From Centroberyx gerrardi (taxonomy: Eukaryota; Chordata; Actinopteri; Beryciformes; Berycidae): a stretch of DNA of 64,000 bases. The notes beneath the pieces were generated by a model. It did no database searches. It saw nothing but the letters and a program-made list of their open reading frames with translations, and was not told the origin of the DNA. The stretch spans positions 26,272,980 to 26,336,979 of the forward strand of contig NC_136010.1 of the NCBI RefSeq assembly GCF_048128805.1. Reading direction: 5' to 3'. Positions 22,124-34,290 of this stretch are shown here, one piece after another. Position numbers and translations under genes: made by a program. Position 1 is the stretch's first letter. Each line of letters opens with the position of its first letter.

Positions 22124-25100
22124 CTGTTAATTTCGTCGCTAGAGGAGACAATGATCCCTCTTGGTTGGAAGCCCTGTTTGAAACTAACATAGAATTGTAT
22201 AATAATTATTGGGGTCTACTGGTTCTTGTTTATCTAAGTTGTTATCTGAGGTCTGAGTCTTGGTTGTCACAGGTACAGGAAGGTTATTTGGGAAAGAGAA
22301 ATGCCTTTTCAGTATTATAATATTTTATCCCTAAATGTAAACGGGCTAAACAATCCCATCAAAAGGAGCAAAATGGTATCTAAATTGAAAAGAGAGAAAG
22401 TTAATATAGCATTCTGGCAAGAAACCCATCTATCTTGTGCTGAGCATGAGAAACTTAAGAAACTGGGTTTCCGTAACACTTTGTTTTCCTCACATAAATC
22501 AGGAAAGAAAAGGGGAGTTGCAATACTAATACCAAACTCATCAGTTTTGAATTAATCTCTGAAACAAAAGACAAAGAGGGCAGATATGTCCTAGTTAAGG
22601 GCAAACTTGAATATAAGGAAGTTACCTTATTAAACATATATGCCCGCCCCAGGAAGTAATAAAGCCTTTTTTAAGAAGATATTTGACTTAATGGCATCTG
22701 AAACATATGGCACCCTTATATGTGCAGGTGATCTAAATATACTATTGAACCCTAGATTAGATACAACCAGCAAAACGAACGAGCTCTTCGGAGATTCAGG
22801 TGAATAATATGCTGCAAGATCTGGGCCTAATTGATGTATGGCGAAACTTGAATAGATCTGACCTAGATTTCACTTTCTACTCCGCTCGTCTAATGACCGG
22901 CACAGAATTAGGGACTGTAGAATAGGTCAGAGGGACCTCTCAGATCACTCTGGACTATATCTAAAACTGCACCTTGATTGTGCCCCAAAGAAAACTGTGT
23001 GGAGGCTAAACACAGGTATGCTGAATAGCGTAGCGTTTAGGGCTACAATGGCAGAAGACCTGAAGGAGTTTCTAGAGCACAACGATAATGGAGAAGTCAG
23101 TCTGGCTATATTGTGGGATGCAGCCAAAGCTTTTCTCAGAGGAAGAATTATAGCCCAAACAGCTTTCTTAAAAAAGTTAAAAGCTAAAAAACTGCTTGAG
23201 CTGAAAGTTAAACTTAGGGACTTGGAACGACTTCATAGCTTTACTAAAGACCCTTCTGCCCTTTCACAAATGAGAGCTATTAAACAGGAAATAGATAAAA
23301 TCCACAGTGAGGAGGTTGAGAAGAAAATAAGATTTATAAAACAAAGGTACTATGAGGCTGGTCCAAAAGCGGCAAAACTATTAGCCTGGAGGCTCTGCAA
23401 GCAACAAGCTGAAAGCTCAATTTATAAAGTTAGAGACCCTATAACAAATAAAACAACAATCAAACTAGAAGGAATCCAGAAATCATTTGAAACATATTAC
23501 AAATCACTATACACCCAACCTGAGAAAGCTAGTGAACAAAAAATTGAACAGTTCTTAAATTCATTAGAACTTCCCTCTCTTGGCAAAGAGCACAATGACA
23601 AACTCACCTCTGAAATCTCAAGTGAGGAAATGGATAAAGCAATCTCAGCGCTTAATGCAGGTAAATCACCAGGTACGGATGGATATCCACCGGAATGGTA
23701 CAAATTGATGAGGGAATCATTGCTCCCACTAATTAAGACCTGTTTCAATCACACCATGATGGAAGGGACCCTCCCCCCTTCTTGGAGGGAGGCCTTTATT
23801 TCTGTAATACCAAAAGAGGGCAAAGACAAGTTGGACTGTAAATCATATAGGCCAATAAGTGTCTTGAATACAGATTATAAATTGTATGCATCTATTCTGA
23901 CTAAGAGGATGGAAAAGCTGATGCCACTCTTGATAGACGAGGATCAAACTGGGTTTATAAGAAACAGGCAAACCCATGATAACATACGGAGAGCCCTCCA
24001 TATTATTGATTATATTAATAAAGGAAAAAACAGTGCAATCCTTTTCAGCTTAGACATTGAGAAGGCTTTTGACTCTGTTGGCTGGGAATTCCTGTATCAA
24101 GTAATGGATAGATTTGGGTTCAGTAAAGGATTTATACAATGCATAAAGACATTGTATTCATCCCCGACGGCTACGATAAAAATCAATGGCAGTCTCTCTA
24201 ATTCTATAGTTTTGCAACGAGGATGCAGACAGGGCTGCCCCATTAGCCCGGCCCTCTTTAATCTCTTTATTGAACCTTTGGCTCAAACTATTAGACAGGA
24301 AAGAGGTTTGGAGGGTATAACTATAAAGGGAGCAGAATACAAAATCGGCCTGTATGCAGATGATGTATTGGTGACACTACAAAATCCGGGTTCAGGGGTA
24401 CCGCTGCTGATGAATATCTTAAAGATGTATGGGAGTTACTCTGGATATGCACTTAATGTTCACAAAACACAGGCCTTGACATTTAACTACGCCCCCGCCC
24501 AAGAATTGGTAAACAAGTAGAATTTTAACTGGCATTTACCATATATCCAGTACCTTGGGGTCTACTTATCGAAAGATATGTCCTCCCTGTATGCCATAAA
24601 TTATAATCAGATTAACAAAAAAATATGTAACGATATGGACAGGTGGGCCTTGCTTCCCCTCGATATAGGCAGCAGAGTAAGATCAATCAAGATGAATATC
24701 CTTCCCAAATTACTGTACCTATTCACAGCCCTGCCAGTGGAGGTCCCTTTTAGACAGTTTAGGGAATGGGATAAACACATTTCTAGGTTTATATGGAACA
24801 AAAAGAGACCTCAAGTAAAATATTCAACCCTGCAGCTGCCGAGGGAGAGGGGAGGTATGGCATTACCATGTTTGAGGGATTATTATTTATCTGCTCAGTT
24901 GAGATCACTAGTACTTTGGTGTAACTCAACCTATGAAGCTAAATGGAAAGACATAGAAGTTTCCTTGATGGATACACCAATTCAGTCGGTTCTGGGTTGT
25001 CTCGACGGGGTGAAAGAAATATTTCAATTACAGAACCAATGTGTCTGTCTTTCTATTAAGATGTGGCTAGAGGTGGTTAAGCGATTCCAGCTTCATAGAG

Positions 25101-26232
25101 AGGTAAAAGTACTAAATTGGCCAGCCTACAATCCACACTTCACATCAGCATTGTACGATCATAGATACAGGCAATGGACCCAACATGGCATTACTGCTCT
25201 CTGTAGAATTATATCAAATGGGGAACTTGATAGTTTTCAGAACCTATGCCAATTATTTGAACTCAATAGACAGGATTTTTTTTAGGTATTTACAGGTTTT
25301 TTTCGAAAATGATTCAGATTTTCATAGAGGCTTATAAGGGTGAAAATAACAAAAGGGTTATAGGCAAACTATACACTGCTATCACCTCAATGAACGAAAA
25401 TTCAATTGATTATGTCAGACAGCGTTGGGAAAGGGATGTGAGGCTGGAAATACCTGAGGAGGTGTGGTTACATGCCTGGGAAACTCAGTGCTCCGTCACT
25501 AACTCACTGACCTGGAGGGATTTTAGTTGGAAGAGCCTGATTCAGTTTTTTATAACACCAAAGCAGAAATCCAAATTCACTGGGTCCCAGCACCCTTGCT
25601 GGAGGGAGTGTGGATCAATGCAAGTGGACCATGCTCACATATTTTGGCTGTGTCCACGCATTCAATCTTTTTGGGAAGATGTGGGATGTTTAATGTCTAG
25701 GATTCTGGGTCTTAACCTCGATGTGTCTTTTTTCTCTCTGTACCTTGGAGTTATGCCTGAAGGCATATGTAAAAGTGATGCCTACCTCCTGAAAATTCTC
25801 TTGGTTGCATGTAAAAAAGCTGTCACCAAATGTTGGCTTCAGAGAGATCCCCCTACTGTGGACCTTTTTACAGGAATTGTCAATCATATACGCTCCATGG
25901 AAAAGATGACTTACACCCTTCGTCTACAGAAAGACAAAGGAGAAAAATACTGGAGGAAATGGGACTGTTACTCACAGGAAATGGATACTGATTAGGGTTG
26001 TTGTTTTTTTTTTTTTTATTAATTCATTTATTTACTTTCTTTTTCCCTTTCTTACATTAGGCATCAATGCCGAAAACCTCGTGTAATGAACTGTACCTGC
26101 CTACCCGTCTCTGACGATTACTGATACCAAACATGACCTCATGTTCTCTGCCCCACATGTTTGTTTGTACACTAAATTTGAAATATTGTCAAAAATAAAA
26201 AGTTTAAAAAAAACAAAAAAACTGTTAATTTC
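22124..26232 (+). mobile_element. 5'-truncated L1-like LINE with 11-bp target duplication
   Basis: The inserted DNA is 22135-26221 (about 4.1 kb), flanked by perfect CTGTTAATTTC copies at 22124-22134 and 26222-26232. It ends in an A-rich tail (26190-26221). It encodes the apurinic-type endonuclease N-terminus (VNGLNNPIKR, QETHL), a reverse transcriptase (FLVDIEKAF-like and YADD motifs) and a C-terminal Cys/His knuckle (CWRECG...H....C). ORF1 is missing, so it is 5' truncated. The endonuclease and RT style place it in the L1/Tx1 group. Confidence 0.9.
22301..25995 (+). pseudogene. degraded LINE ORF2 (endonuclease / reverse transcriptase)
   Basis: Four open segments remain: 22301-22552 (endonuclease start), 22997-24520 (end of endonuclease linker, then RT with the PISVLN, LDIEKAFDSV, GCRQGCPISPALFN and YADD blocks), 24578-25285 and 25309-25995 (C-terminal part with a Cys/His knuckle). 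They are separated by frameshifts and in-frame stops, including the stop at 24518-24520, so no full-length protein is made. YADD (24353-24364) replaces the FADD common in mammalian L1. The RT catalytic block itself is intact, which suggests a fairly recent insertion. Confidence 0.88.
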
Positions 26233-26611
26233 TTAGGAAGTTTCCTGGAAAGAACCATGAAATGATGTACTACTTATAGGGAAAATAGAGAAAGTGTTCA
26301 ATAGTAGTTGGTAGTTGGTAAGTTCCTCCAATTTCTTCTGCTGTTTCCAAGACAGAACCATGAAATTATGTAGTAGTTATAAAGAAAATTAGAAATTAAC
26401 TAAAATTAATTAAGAATTCAACAAATATAATTATATGAATAATGACTTCCGATAATTGACCTCTGCCTATTATTTTTCCAATAAATAGTTTATAGTTTTG
26501 CAGTTCTTTCCGGGAAATACTTTTAGCAATTTGCAGTATCTTATCGACTCCACCAGACTGCTTACATTTTCTATATAACTACTACATCATTTCAGGAAAC
26601 TTCCTAAGAAA

Positions 26612-26795
26612 TGACAGCTAACACTTTAGCATACTCTATGTTGAGTGATAGCAGGCTACTTCCTAAAACGCTTTAATATAAACTATGTTGCGTGATTGTA
26701 GGCTACATGCTAACACTTTAGCATACACTATGTTGAGTGATAGTGGGCTACATGCTATCACTTTAGCATACACTGTGTTTAGTAGTGTATGCTAA
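26612..26795. repeat. minisatellite, ~43-bp unit
   Basis: Four or so copies of a unit containing 'gctaacactttagcatacac' and 'tatgttgagtgatag(t/c)(g/a)ggctac' in a row. One more copy stands at 22020-22075 on the far side of the LINE, so it belonged to the host element. Confidence 0.8.
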
Positions 26796-26989
26796 AGTGT
26801 TAGCCTGGAGCACCAGAGGGAATGATCTACTGGGGACACATAGATGAACTTGGTCTCTATGTTCTCATCATTGAACAGGCTAATCTCCCAAAAACTGAAG
26901 TCTTGATTTTTTTTTTTTAGTGTGATATTCAGATGGTTCTTTGGCCTGAGAGCAGTCATTGTGAAACCGGAACGCATGATATGCATAGT

Positions 26990-27210
26990 CTCCCATCCAT
27001 GATGCATAGTCTCCCATGATGGTCTAAATCCTGTTTCAGAGTATTTTCCACCCAGACAAGAATAAACATTTTGGGGAAAACACTGAATGCTGGGAATTTT
27101 TGGGATGAAAATGGTCAAACACAAAGATATTTCATATTGGCTCTTCAATCCAAAAATATTGGTATCAGTATCAGCCTTCAAAACCCATATCGGACTCTAA
27201 TGTCACTTCC
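26990..27210. repeat. dispersed teleost repeat, copy B
   Basis: Homologous to 5908-6170, same orientation. See copy A for shared phrases. Confidence 0.6.
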
Positions 27211-29339
27211 AGGTTCATCTTATAGACTCAGAAAGCAACTGAATTGTCCTTGAAGCTCTGAGTCCTCCTGTTGTAGCGCTTCAGGCGAGGCTGAGCTACA
27301 ATATTGAAGTAGAGGGTTCTGAAGAGAGGGAATCAACATGAACACAGGGATTTTTTTCCTGATGCATTTATAAACAACCTGTGTGTGTTGTGTGCGTGTG
27401 AGTCTGAACACGTAGGCCTAAGCATAACGCTTGCGTGTATATCTATTGTCTGATGTGTTGCACACGCATCTCGCCAAGGTATGACGACGGTGTTTCTTGG
27501 CAACCAGGCTGCTCAAGGGATGTTTCTAATGAATGTGTCCTTTCCATGTGTGAATCACACACCCCGCAATATACGGACAAAAGTCACAATGACAGAAGAG
27601 TCCAATTAATTTTTAAAAGCATAATCAGATGCACTAAAAACACTCAAAAGCTCTGTGCACAAAACATAAAAAACAGCATCCTACAATTGAGCTAAACCCC
27701 TTTTGCACATTTTATGGCTTCATTGTCTCAAGGCTTAAAGGCAAAGAAGTGGATGTAGGCAAAATCAATTAAGGATCAAACTGTCACCTCGCCTCTGTCT
27801 ATCTCCTGGAAAGAGCAGGTAGTCTTAATATTTTGCGCACTCAGTCTACAGCATATTAATGCATTTTCACTGGTTTGGCTCGGTCCAGAAGAGGTATCTC
27901 ACAAACAAACCACAAACAAAGAATTAAAAGGCTCGTGTTCGAGCCCCAGGGTCCGTTACTTTATATTTAGAAGCATGCCAAAGGAGAGAAAAACTCAACC
28001 GAGGAAATTAAATGCACATTCCTTCAACCAACAATTCATATGGTGCTTGGATATCATTGGACAACTCAATATCCAGCGCTATCATGGGGTGAGAAACATC
28101 ATCCATAGTTTCCCCTACAGGGCCGAACAGGACGGCAAGACTTGACGGGGCTTATTCACAATTTTTTTTTCATTTCTCCTTAAACAAATGTATTTCTTTT
28201 GCAATATTTTAAGAAAAGTGATGATTTGTTGGTAGGCTAGAGGTTCAAAACAAAGGAAGAGTTGTTCTGATCTTGTGTCTTGTTGCTGGGAACTACCATA
28301 TAAGGATATATCCATATATGTCCGCAACATATTTACACCCTTTTTTGCGAGAATAGGAACTGTGTTTATCAGTAACTCATGGTAGCAATACAGTAAGCAA
28401 TTTTGGGCAATGCAGATAGGCAACTTTCCCAGCAACAGACAACAAAGTGAGAGACAGGGTCAAAAGTCTGGAAAAATGATTCCTGCTATGTTCTTATCTG
28501 ATTATAACCACAGTTCTGAGGCAATTCTTTGGGCAACATTGGCCATCAGAGTTGCCCTAAAAGTTGCCCTGTTTATCACCTCCTTTAAGGACCATCTGTG
28601 GACCTTAGAGGTTACATTCATGCCATTTGATCCTTTTCGAACCCCAATCTACCTTGACCCAATTTGTTTCAGAGAATGACCGACACTCCACGTCCCTAAA
28701 CCTCTAAAGCGCTGGGAGAGTTGCATTGCTCCCACGGGGTCGAGGGTCATCAGATGGGATGCTGGGAAATTCAAATATTGTTGTTTTGTTGTTGTAGATA
28801 TGGGTTTATTAGCCCTTGCGCCCAGTCCAATGGGCTTCAGATGCTACACGACGTGACGCAAGTGTGGTTTTCGTCCTGGTCCCAGCGGTCATTAGTGCCT
28901 GAGGCTGCACCAGTGATTTAATGGAAGGCCTTCGCTATGTGACATACACTATAAATACAGATGTTGCCATAGCTGAAATCCCGCTATTTTCAGGCTTGGA
29001 AGCTGGGAGGACGTCAGTACTGGGCATGATGCATTTGTTATTTTCTTATCAAACACAGTAATTGGATGCAATTGCTCTTTGGAAGTATTGCATCAAGTGT
29101 GAGAAAATCCACATGCGCTCTGCCAGAGAATCAAGGATACAACATGTGTTCAAAGGAGAAGTTAACAAAAGCCAGAACAGAACGCTAGAATGAAAGAAAA
29201 AGACCATCTGAGGATAAATAACAGCCTTTAGAGCAAATAACTGAGTGGAATGTTTTTAACTAAATTGTGGTCTTTTAAGATAACCAAAACAAATGAAATT
29301 CTGAGGAATCATTACAGTGTTGTGCTCAGCTGTCATTCA
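27211..29339. other. non-coding stretch, nothing recognised
   Basis: No exon with splice context and no structured RNA recognised. At 27940-27955 a 'gttcgagcccc' B-box-like string is present without a tRNA fold. Confidence 0.45.
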
Positions 29340-29720
29340 CATGTCTGCTGTGTTCAGTAAACTGAATTTCAGTGGGTTTACCTTCCACTACATCACTGTC
29401 TGTATTTAAAAGGTTAAGCATTGGGTCAGTGAGCTGTAGTTGTTATAATATGGTGAAAATAAAGGTCAGTAAAGGTCCATGCAGTGATTAAGAGCAGACA
29501 CAGCCTGTTCTTTTAGCTCATTTTCATCTTTTAATGTAAAATTCCTATTACATTTCAGATGGGTCAGCAGCTAAATTGACTAACTTTAGCTCTCAGCAAT
29601 GGTTTCATTTAGTTTTAGTTATAGGCATGAAACAAAACCTCAGCTTAAATCCACATACAGCAGAATCAGATTGAGATTCAACACTGACACTGATTTCACA
29701 ACTCTACATTTTTCTCACGT
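29340..29720 (-). repeat. interspersed repeat, inverted partner of 15530-15990
   Basis: Reverse complement of the 15.5-kb copy over about 380 bp with several gaps. It lacks the internal (CA)n expansion. Confidence 0.75.
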
Positions 29721-29809
29721 AGTTTCTTCTAACAAGCTGCTCTGGTTCACTGTCTTACAGGTCAAACTGTCAGAGCTCCCTCTCCCAGTCAGCCGCTTGG
29801 GACCAGAGA

Positions 29810-29811
<2 letters not shown>

Positions 29812-29879
<68 letters not shown>

Positions 29880-30103
29880 TGTGTGTGTGAGTGAGTGTGC
29901 TCACGTATTGCAGTGTGTGTTTATTTGGATTCCAGCAGGGACGAGAGAACTGCAGAGAGGCACTGTGAGCCCCAAGAGTGTGTGTGTGTGTGCGTGTGTG
30001 AGAAGGGGGGAGGAAGGATGAAGGGTGAGGAGGAGGCTATTTTCTTCCTCTGTTATCCTGCAACCACTTCCTCCCTTCTCTCCCCTCTCCACTTCTATAC
30101 CAT

Positions 30104-30135
<32 letters not shown>
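29812..30135. repeat. (GT)n and (CA)n microsatellites
   Basis: A long imperfect GT run at 29812-29896, a shorter one near 29979-30000 and a CA run at 30106-30135. Confidence 0.95.
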
Positions 30136-30140
<5 letters not shown>

Positions 30141-31375
30141 ACAGGTTAAAAATAAGCCATTGTTACACCTACACAAAGAGACTTGGGAGGGACTTTCACA
30201 GAGAACAGAGGGGACTCGGCCTTTTAATATGAAATCATAAGGCCTCTATTAGTGAGTGAGAGGTGAGGAATTTCATGATTATTACAGACAATAAAGTCCA
30301 AATCTTATTTCATCTTGGACTGGGCAGTGAGAGAGAAGACTGAAGAATAAGAATACCCTGCAAGTGTTTGACGGACAGCGACATGCAGGAGGAGGCCAAG
30401 TTCAACGTCAACTCAAACTAACACAAATTTCCACAATATGATATTATGGCACAGTAAAAAAAACCACATAAAAACAGCTTTGGAAACTATTTTGAACTGA
30501 TGAACATGTGTCAAGACACAAAGTGAGGCAGGATTCGGGGGATTTGCAGGCACCTGGATGGAGTCCTGCTTGAAGCTGATTGGCTTTCCAGGCAAATTCC
30601 TTGCTCAAGTTGAAAAATTCCAAAATGTGTGAATGCCTCTTCGCCTCAGTTCATGCCACCTAGAGCAAAGCTGCGTGCATCTACTTTTTTTTTCCGTGTT
30701 CCTAGGGTTCGACATGCACCACTAACTCCATGACTGTCCATAGCTTCTTAAGGGCAACTCCTTAGAAACATAAAAGAGATAGAAAACAGAGGAGGGTGTG
30801 TTTTATCATGGCGCACAATGAGAATACAAAGAAGATCCAGTTACACAATAACCACAAGGAAGTTCAGTTACGGGCCAAACCTGCAGGCTGGAGGGACGCC
30901 TCCTTCTGAGCACCAACTTCTGCATGCACTCTCCTTGTTGAGCTTTTAAGGAACTGTGTATAGGAACATGGATTGATCTGCTCAGCATCCGTATTGCTAC
31001 AATTGTACAAATTGCCCACTGTGGGCCCCAGGGCTCGCTGCCTATTTTCCGCTATTACTTTGGCCCCCGGTGTTTGAGGGGTTCCAGTGGTTTTCAGCCC
31101 AGCGTGGAAAGTGGGCTCTTGACTCCGTCTGGCCCCGATAAATCAGTCGCGAGAGCACAGTCCACTGCCGCTTTTTTGTCTCACCGAGGCCTAGCTGTCC
31201 GTGTATGAGTGATTATGGACTTGGTTATTTTCCCATAGCCGGATCCAAAAATAGTTTTTCCAGCTTGGAGCGATGCCATGCTGGGTATTTTTTTTTTTGT
31301 TATTTTTTTTTGTTTTGCCCCCTGGGGCCGTGGAAGCAGCACAGGCAGTACAGAGCAAAGGAGACTAAGACATCA

Positions 31376-31399
31376 CCCCCACCCCCCCACCCCCCCACC
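31376..31399. repeat. C-rich tract
   Basis: Three runs of five to seven C separated by single A. On the minus strand it is a short G-run series. Confidence 0.85.
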
Positions 31400-31963
31400 A
31401 TCCAGACAACTGATCGCTGATGCCTCCACAGTCTCTCCCACCTATCAGCTATAGCGTGGGAGCCGGGACACCCTGACCCAGCTCAGAGATGGTCAGCCTG
31501 ACTCCACATTTACCACCAAAAACATCTATTTCTATCTCATTAATACAGTTCTTTCCCAATTTCCCACCTGGGCGTTACAGGGAGGAGAAGTTTTGATTCA
31601 TTTCCTCACTTTGTCGTCCTAAAATCTACAGTAACGAACGGGATGCATGACATCATTTGCTCCAACAAGGTGGTTCCCATCCTTAAAAGCACTCATGGAA
31701 TCCCTTAAAGGGGCAATAAGGGCCATACTCCCATCATCCCGTTACCAAAATGTAATCTGCATAGGTAACCGTAGCGTGTCGGCCATCTTCCGCTCAGCCT
31801 AAAATAAGCCCAGAACTCTTTCGCGGGACATGGGGGGTTGTCGGTGTTACGAACGGGAGGGGGGGTCAGGACTAAAAGTAGCAGGCAAAACACCTATTAA
31901 TACATTGACAGCTGCCTGGCAAGACCAGCCTGTTCCAGCCAAAGACACACTGGGACACTGTAA

Positions 31964-31995
31964 GGGGGGGTGGGGGGTGGGGTTGGGGGGGGGGG
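31964..31995 (+). repeat. G-rich tract with quadruplex potential
   Basis: Runs of 7, 6, 4 and 11 G separated by T or TT within 32 bases. Confidence 0.85.
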
Positions 31996-33446
31996 TGACA
32001 GTTTCCCACGGGCAGACCCAGGGTCAGAAATATAGACTCCGAGACTTATGATGGCGGTATTCATAAGACTAGTGAGAGGCTGGTCCGAGATCGGTTTCTC
32101 GAGCGCCGGGTGGATTAGAACTTGGCTGTGCTGGGATGGAGGGAGGGAGGGAGGGAGTGAGGTGAGGGGTATTCCTGGAAGACCCCACTCCAACGGGGCA
32201 AATTATAGATAGAAGCACACACAAAGCAAACATGGAGATACCCTCTGCTGATGAAACGACAAAACGTGGCAGATGCAGGCCAGGCACATGGTCTTAGCAT
32301 TGTAGTTTCTAATCTTTGTCTAATGTCTTTGTCTAGTTTCCCTGGCATATGACAACGGGGATCCAAAGGAAGAACAAAGGATGGGGAATAAATAGAGAAA
32401 TAAAAGCACAAAACACTGTATTCCGTGAAGTGTTCCCAGCCTACAGGCCTCATATTGTGGATCATGGCACAGCGTCAAAATGTGTCAACGCAAATCAAAG
32501 GGAGGAGGAACACCTGCACCTCTGCAGTGTTTACTGGTGATTCCTGTGTGGACTGTGCATGCAAAAGTGGATGAAAATCACCCGGGAGAGATGCAAATTC
32601 TGCTAGAAACAAACAAAGCATGTGTGAGCACATCCAGTCCGCTGAGCACAGGTTTATCTGTACTTCCATACGCTTGATTTTACTCCATCCTACTGCTGTG
32701 AGAGTGAATGCCGAATGGAAGAGACAGTTTGCATTGCATTGCACTGTACAGTCGGAAACACTGCAAATAAAAGACTATAAAGGAAGTCTTTACAGTTCAA
32801 ATGATGCAAATGAAGTGAGAGAGCTGAATTCCACAGTACATTCTCTTTCATTTCTCTTCTTTCTATCATTTGAAATGGTTTCAATGGACACAAAAGGCCT
32901 CAGTCATTTCTATTTTGTCAGATGTGCATGTGAATTCCTTTTAGATATCTTCTACGTTTCGGACTACAAGTGACTCCTGTAGAATTGGCTTGACAAATGA
33001 GCATGTGCATGGCTGAGCTCGCTCCGCTGAATGGGAGGAAGCCAGGCAGTAAATATCACCTAACAGTAAATGTCAGCCGGTTGTGGATGGTCACAAAGAC
33101 ACAAGTCAAATAAGAGTCGTAGTACATTAGCAGCATGTTTTGCAAATGGGAAATTCTGCCAGCGGCTATAATCCACACTATTTTTCCATGGTAGTAGTTT
33201 CCTGGTCCTTAGAATTTGGAGAAGATCTTTGTTTTTCCAGCTGAACACCCTATCCTGCAATATTGCATGTTGACTTATATGTTCCCTTTTGTTTACAGTG
33301 TTGACCGAGGAAATCATCCGCCATCTGTTGTGTTTCAAACTATTGCAAACATCTATCACATGAGAAGCTGGGACCTTCACTGATTCTGTACAAAGATCAA
33401 AGATTCAGTGTATATTCTGCAAAATAGATTCAGAGTGGAAGTCAAA

Positions 33447-33482
33447 TTCTATTCTATTCTATTCTATTCTATTCTATTCTAT
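33447..33482. repeat. (TTCTA)n pentanucleotide microsatellite
   Basis: Seven perfect units. Confidence 0.95.
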
Positions 33483-33639
33483 TGACAACTTCCATGTCCA
33501 TTCACGCGCTGCTTAGAATAACGACTGTGAAAGCAGGCAACAGGTCAGCTGAGGGCGCGACCTTCTCTCAACCTGCTGAGGAAGGCTGATGAAACACATC
33601 ATCGTTCATCCTCAGTGATACAGTACAAGCTTTAAACCA

Positions 33640-33910
33640 ACAAAAATCACTGCAATATTCCTATAAAATTCCTATAGGGACTCGTAGTGCGTCTGTAGTG
33701 CTCTAATGAGTTTATAACGACCTTTGTGGTGTTTTTTAATCTCCAATGGTATCACTATAATATTACTATAATATTCCTATAGTCTGTTTATGATACTAAA
33801 TCGTGAATTTATAGTAACTTTAATGTACTTGGTGTTGTTTTTTTAAATTTCCTATATCACGCTAACATTCCTATGATATTCCTATAGGGACTTTTAGTTT
33901 TGCTGTGAAA
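33640..33910 (+). repeat. 'cctatag' A/T-rich interspersed repeat, copy 1
   Basis: Recurrent 'attcctatag', 'actataatatt' and 'ggtgttttttaat' motifs. The reverse complement of 35920-36140 carries the same motifs in the same order. Confidence 0.55.
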
Positions 33911-34117
33911 TATGTATAGTAGCCTATCCTTCTAAAATGTATTATAGTATTGCTTTAGTTCTTTTTCAAATAGGTACAACAGTGTTACCTCCTCAGTATG
34001 GACTCATTTAACTACATTCTTAAGTGCAGCCTAATCAATCACTGCAAATGAAAGGTGCCGCCAATCAGCAGCCTCTGTTCACCTGAAACAAGAGAAAAGC
34101 TGAAACTCGTCTCCTAC

Positions 34118-34290
34118 CTTGGTTCCTCTCTGGCTCAGCTGTCAAACTGTTGTTTCCTCCAAATATCCCTTTGCTTGCATGATCCGAGCAGTCCGCCGTC
34201 TCATGCTGCTCTGCTGTGAACACTGAGCCGCTCAGCAGCAGCGGCGGCAGCGTCAAGTTAGGCGCGATATCAAACACACGACTTCCGGTC
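34118..34290 (-). other. calcrl: candidate non-coding first exon of the calcrl-like gene
   Basis: On the minus strand a GC-richer segment ends in AACCAAG followed by donor GTAGGAG (34117). It is preceded by an ETS-type CCGGAAGT site (34288-34281), as in many TATA-less promoters. The coding region has an acceptor four bases before its ATG, so an upstream non-coding exon must exist. This is the best-looking candidate, but it would imply an intron of about 16.7 kb and no transcript evidence is available here. Confidence 0.3.

Larger units (their letters stand above)
22012..26816. mobile_element. older inverted-repeat element split by a LINE
   Basis: The left end AGTGCTCCATGCTATCACTT (from 22014) and the reverse complement of the right end, GGTGCTCCAGGCTAACACTT (from about 26815), are inverted terminal repeats of about 30 bp. 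The right half holds a tandem array of a ~43-bp unit. The LINE at 22135-26221 interrupts it, leaving about 120 bp on the left and about 595 bp on the right. Family not identified. Confidence 0.6.
30136..34080. other. non-coding stretch between the two genes
   Basis: No supported exon. Contains a C-rich tract (31376-31399), a G-rich tract (31964-31995), a (TTCTA)n pentanucleotide repeat (33447-33482) and the start of the A/T repeat at 33640. Confidence 0.5.

Noticed and set aside
27935..27960. B-box-like GTTCGAGCCCC suggesting a tRNA or SINE
   Set aside because: No A box or cloverleaf stems upstream at the right distance.
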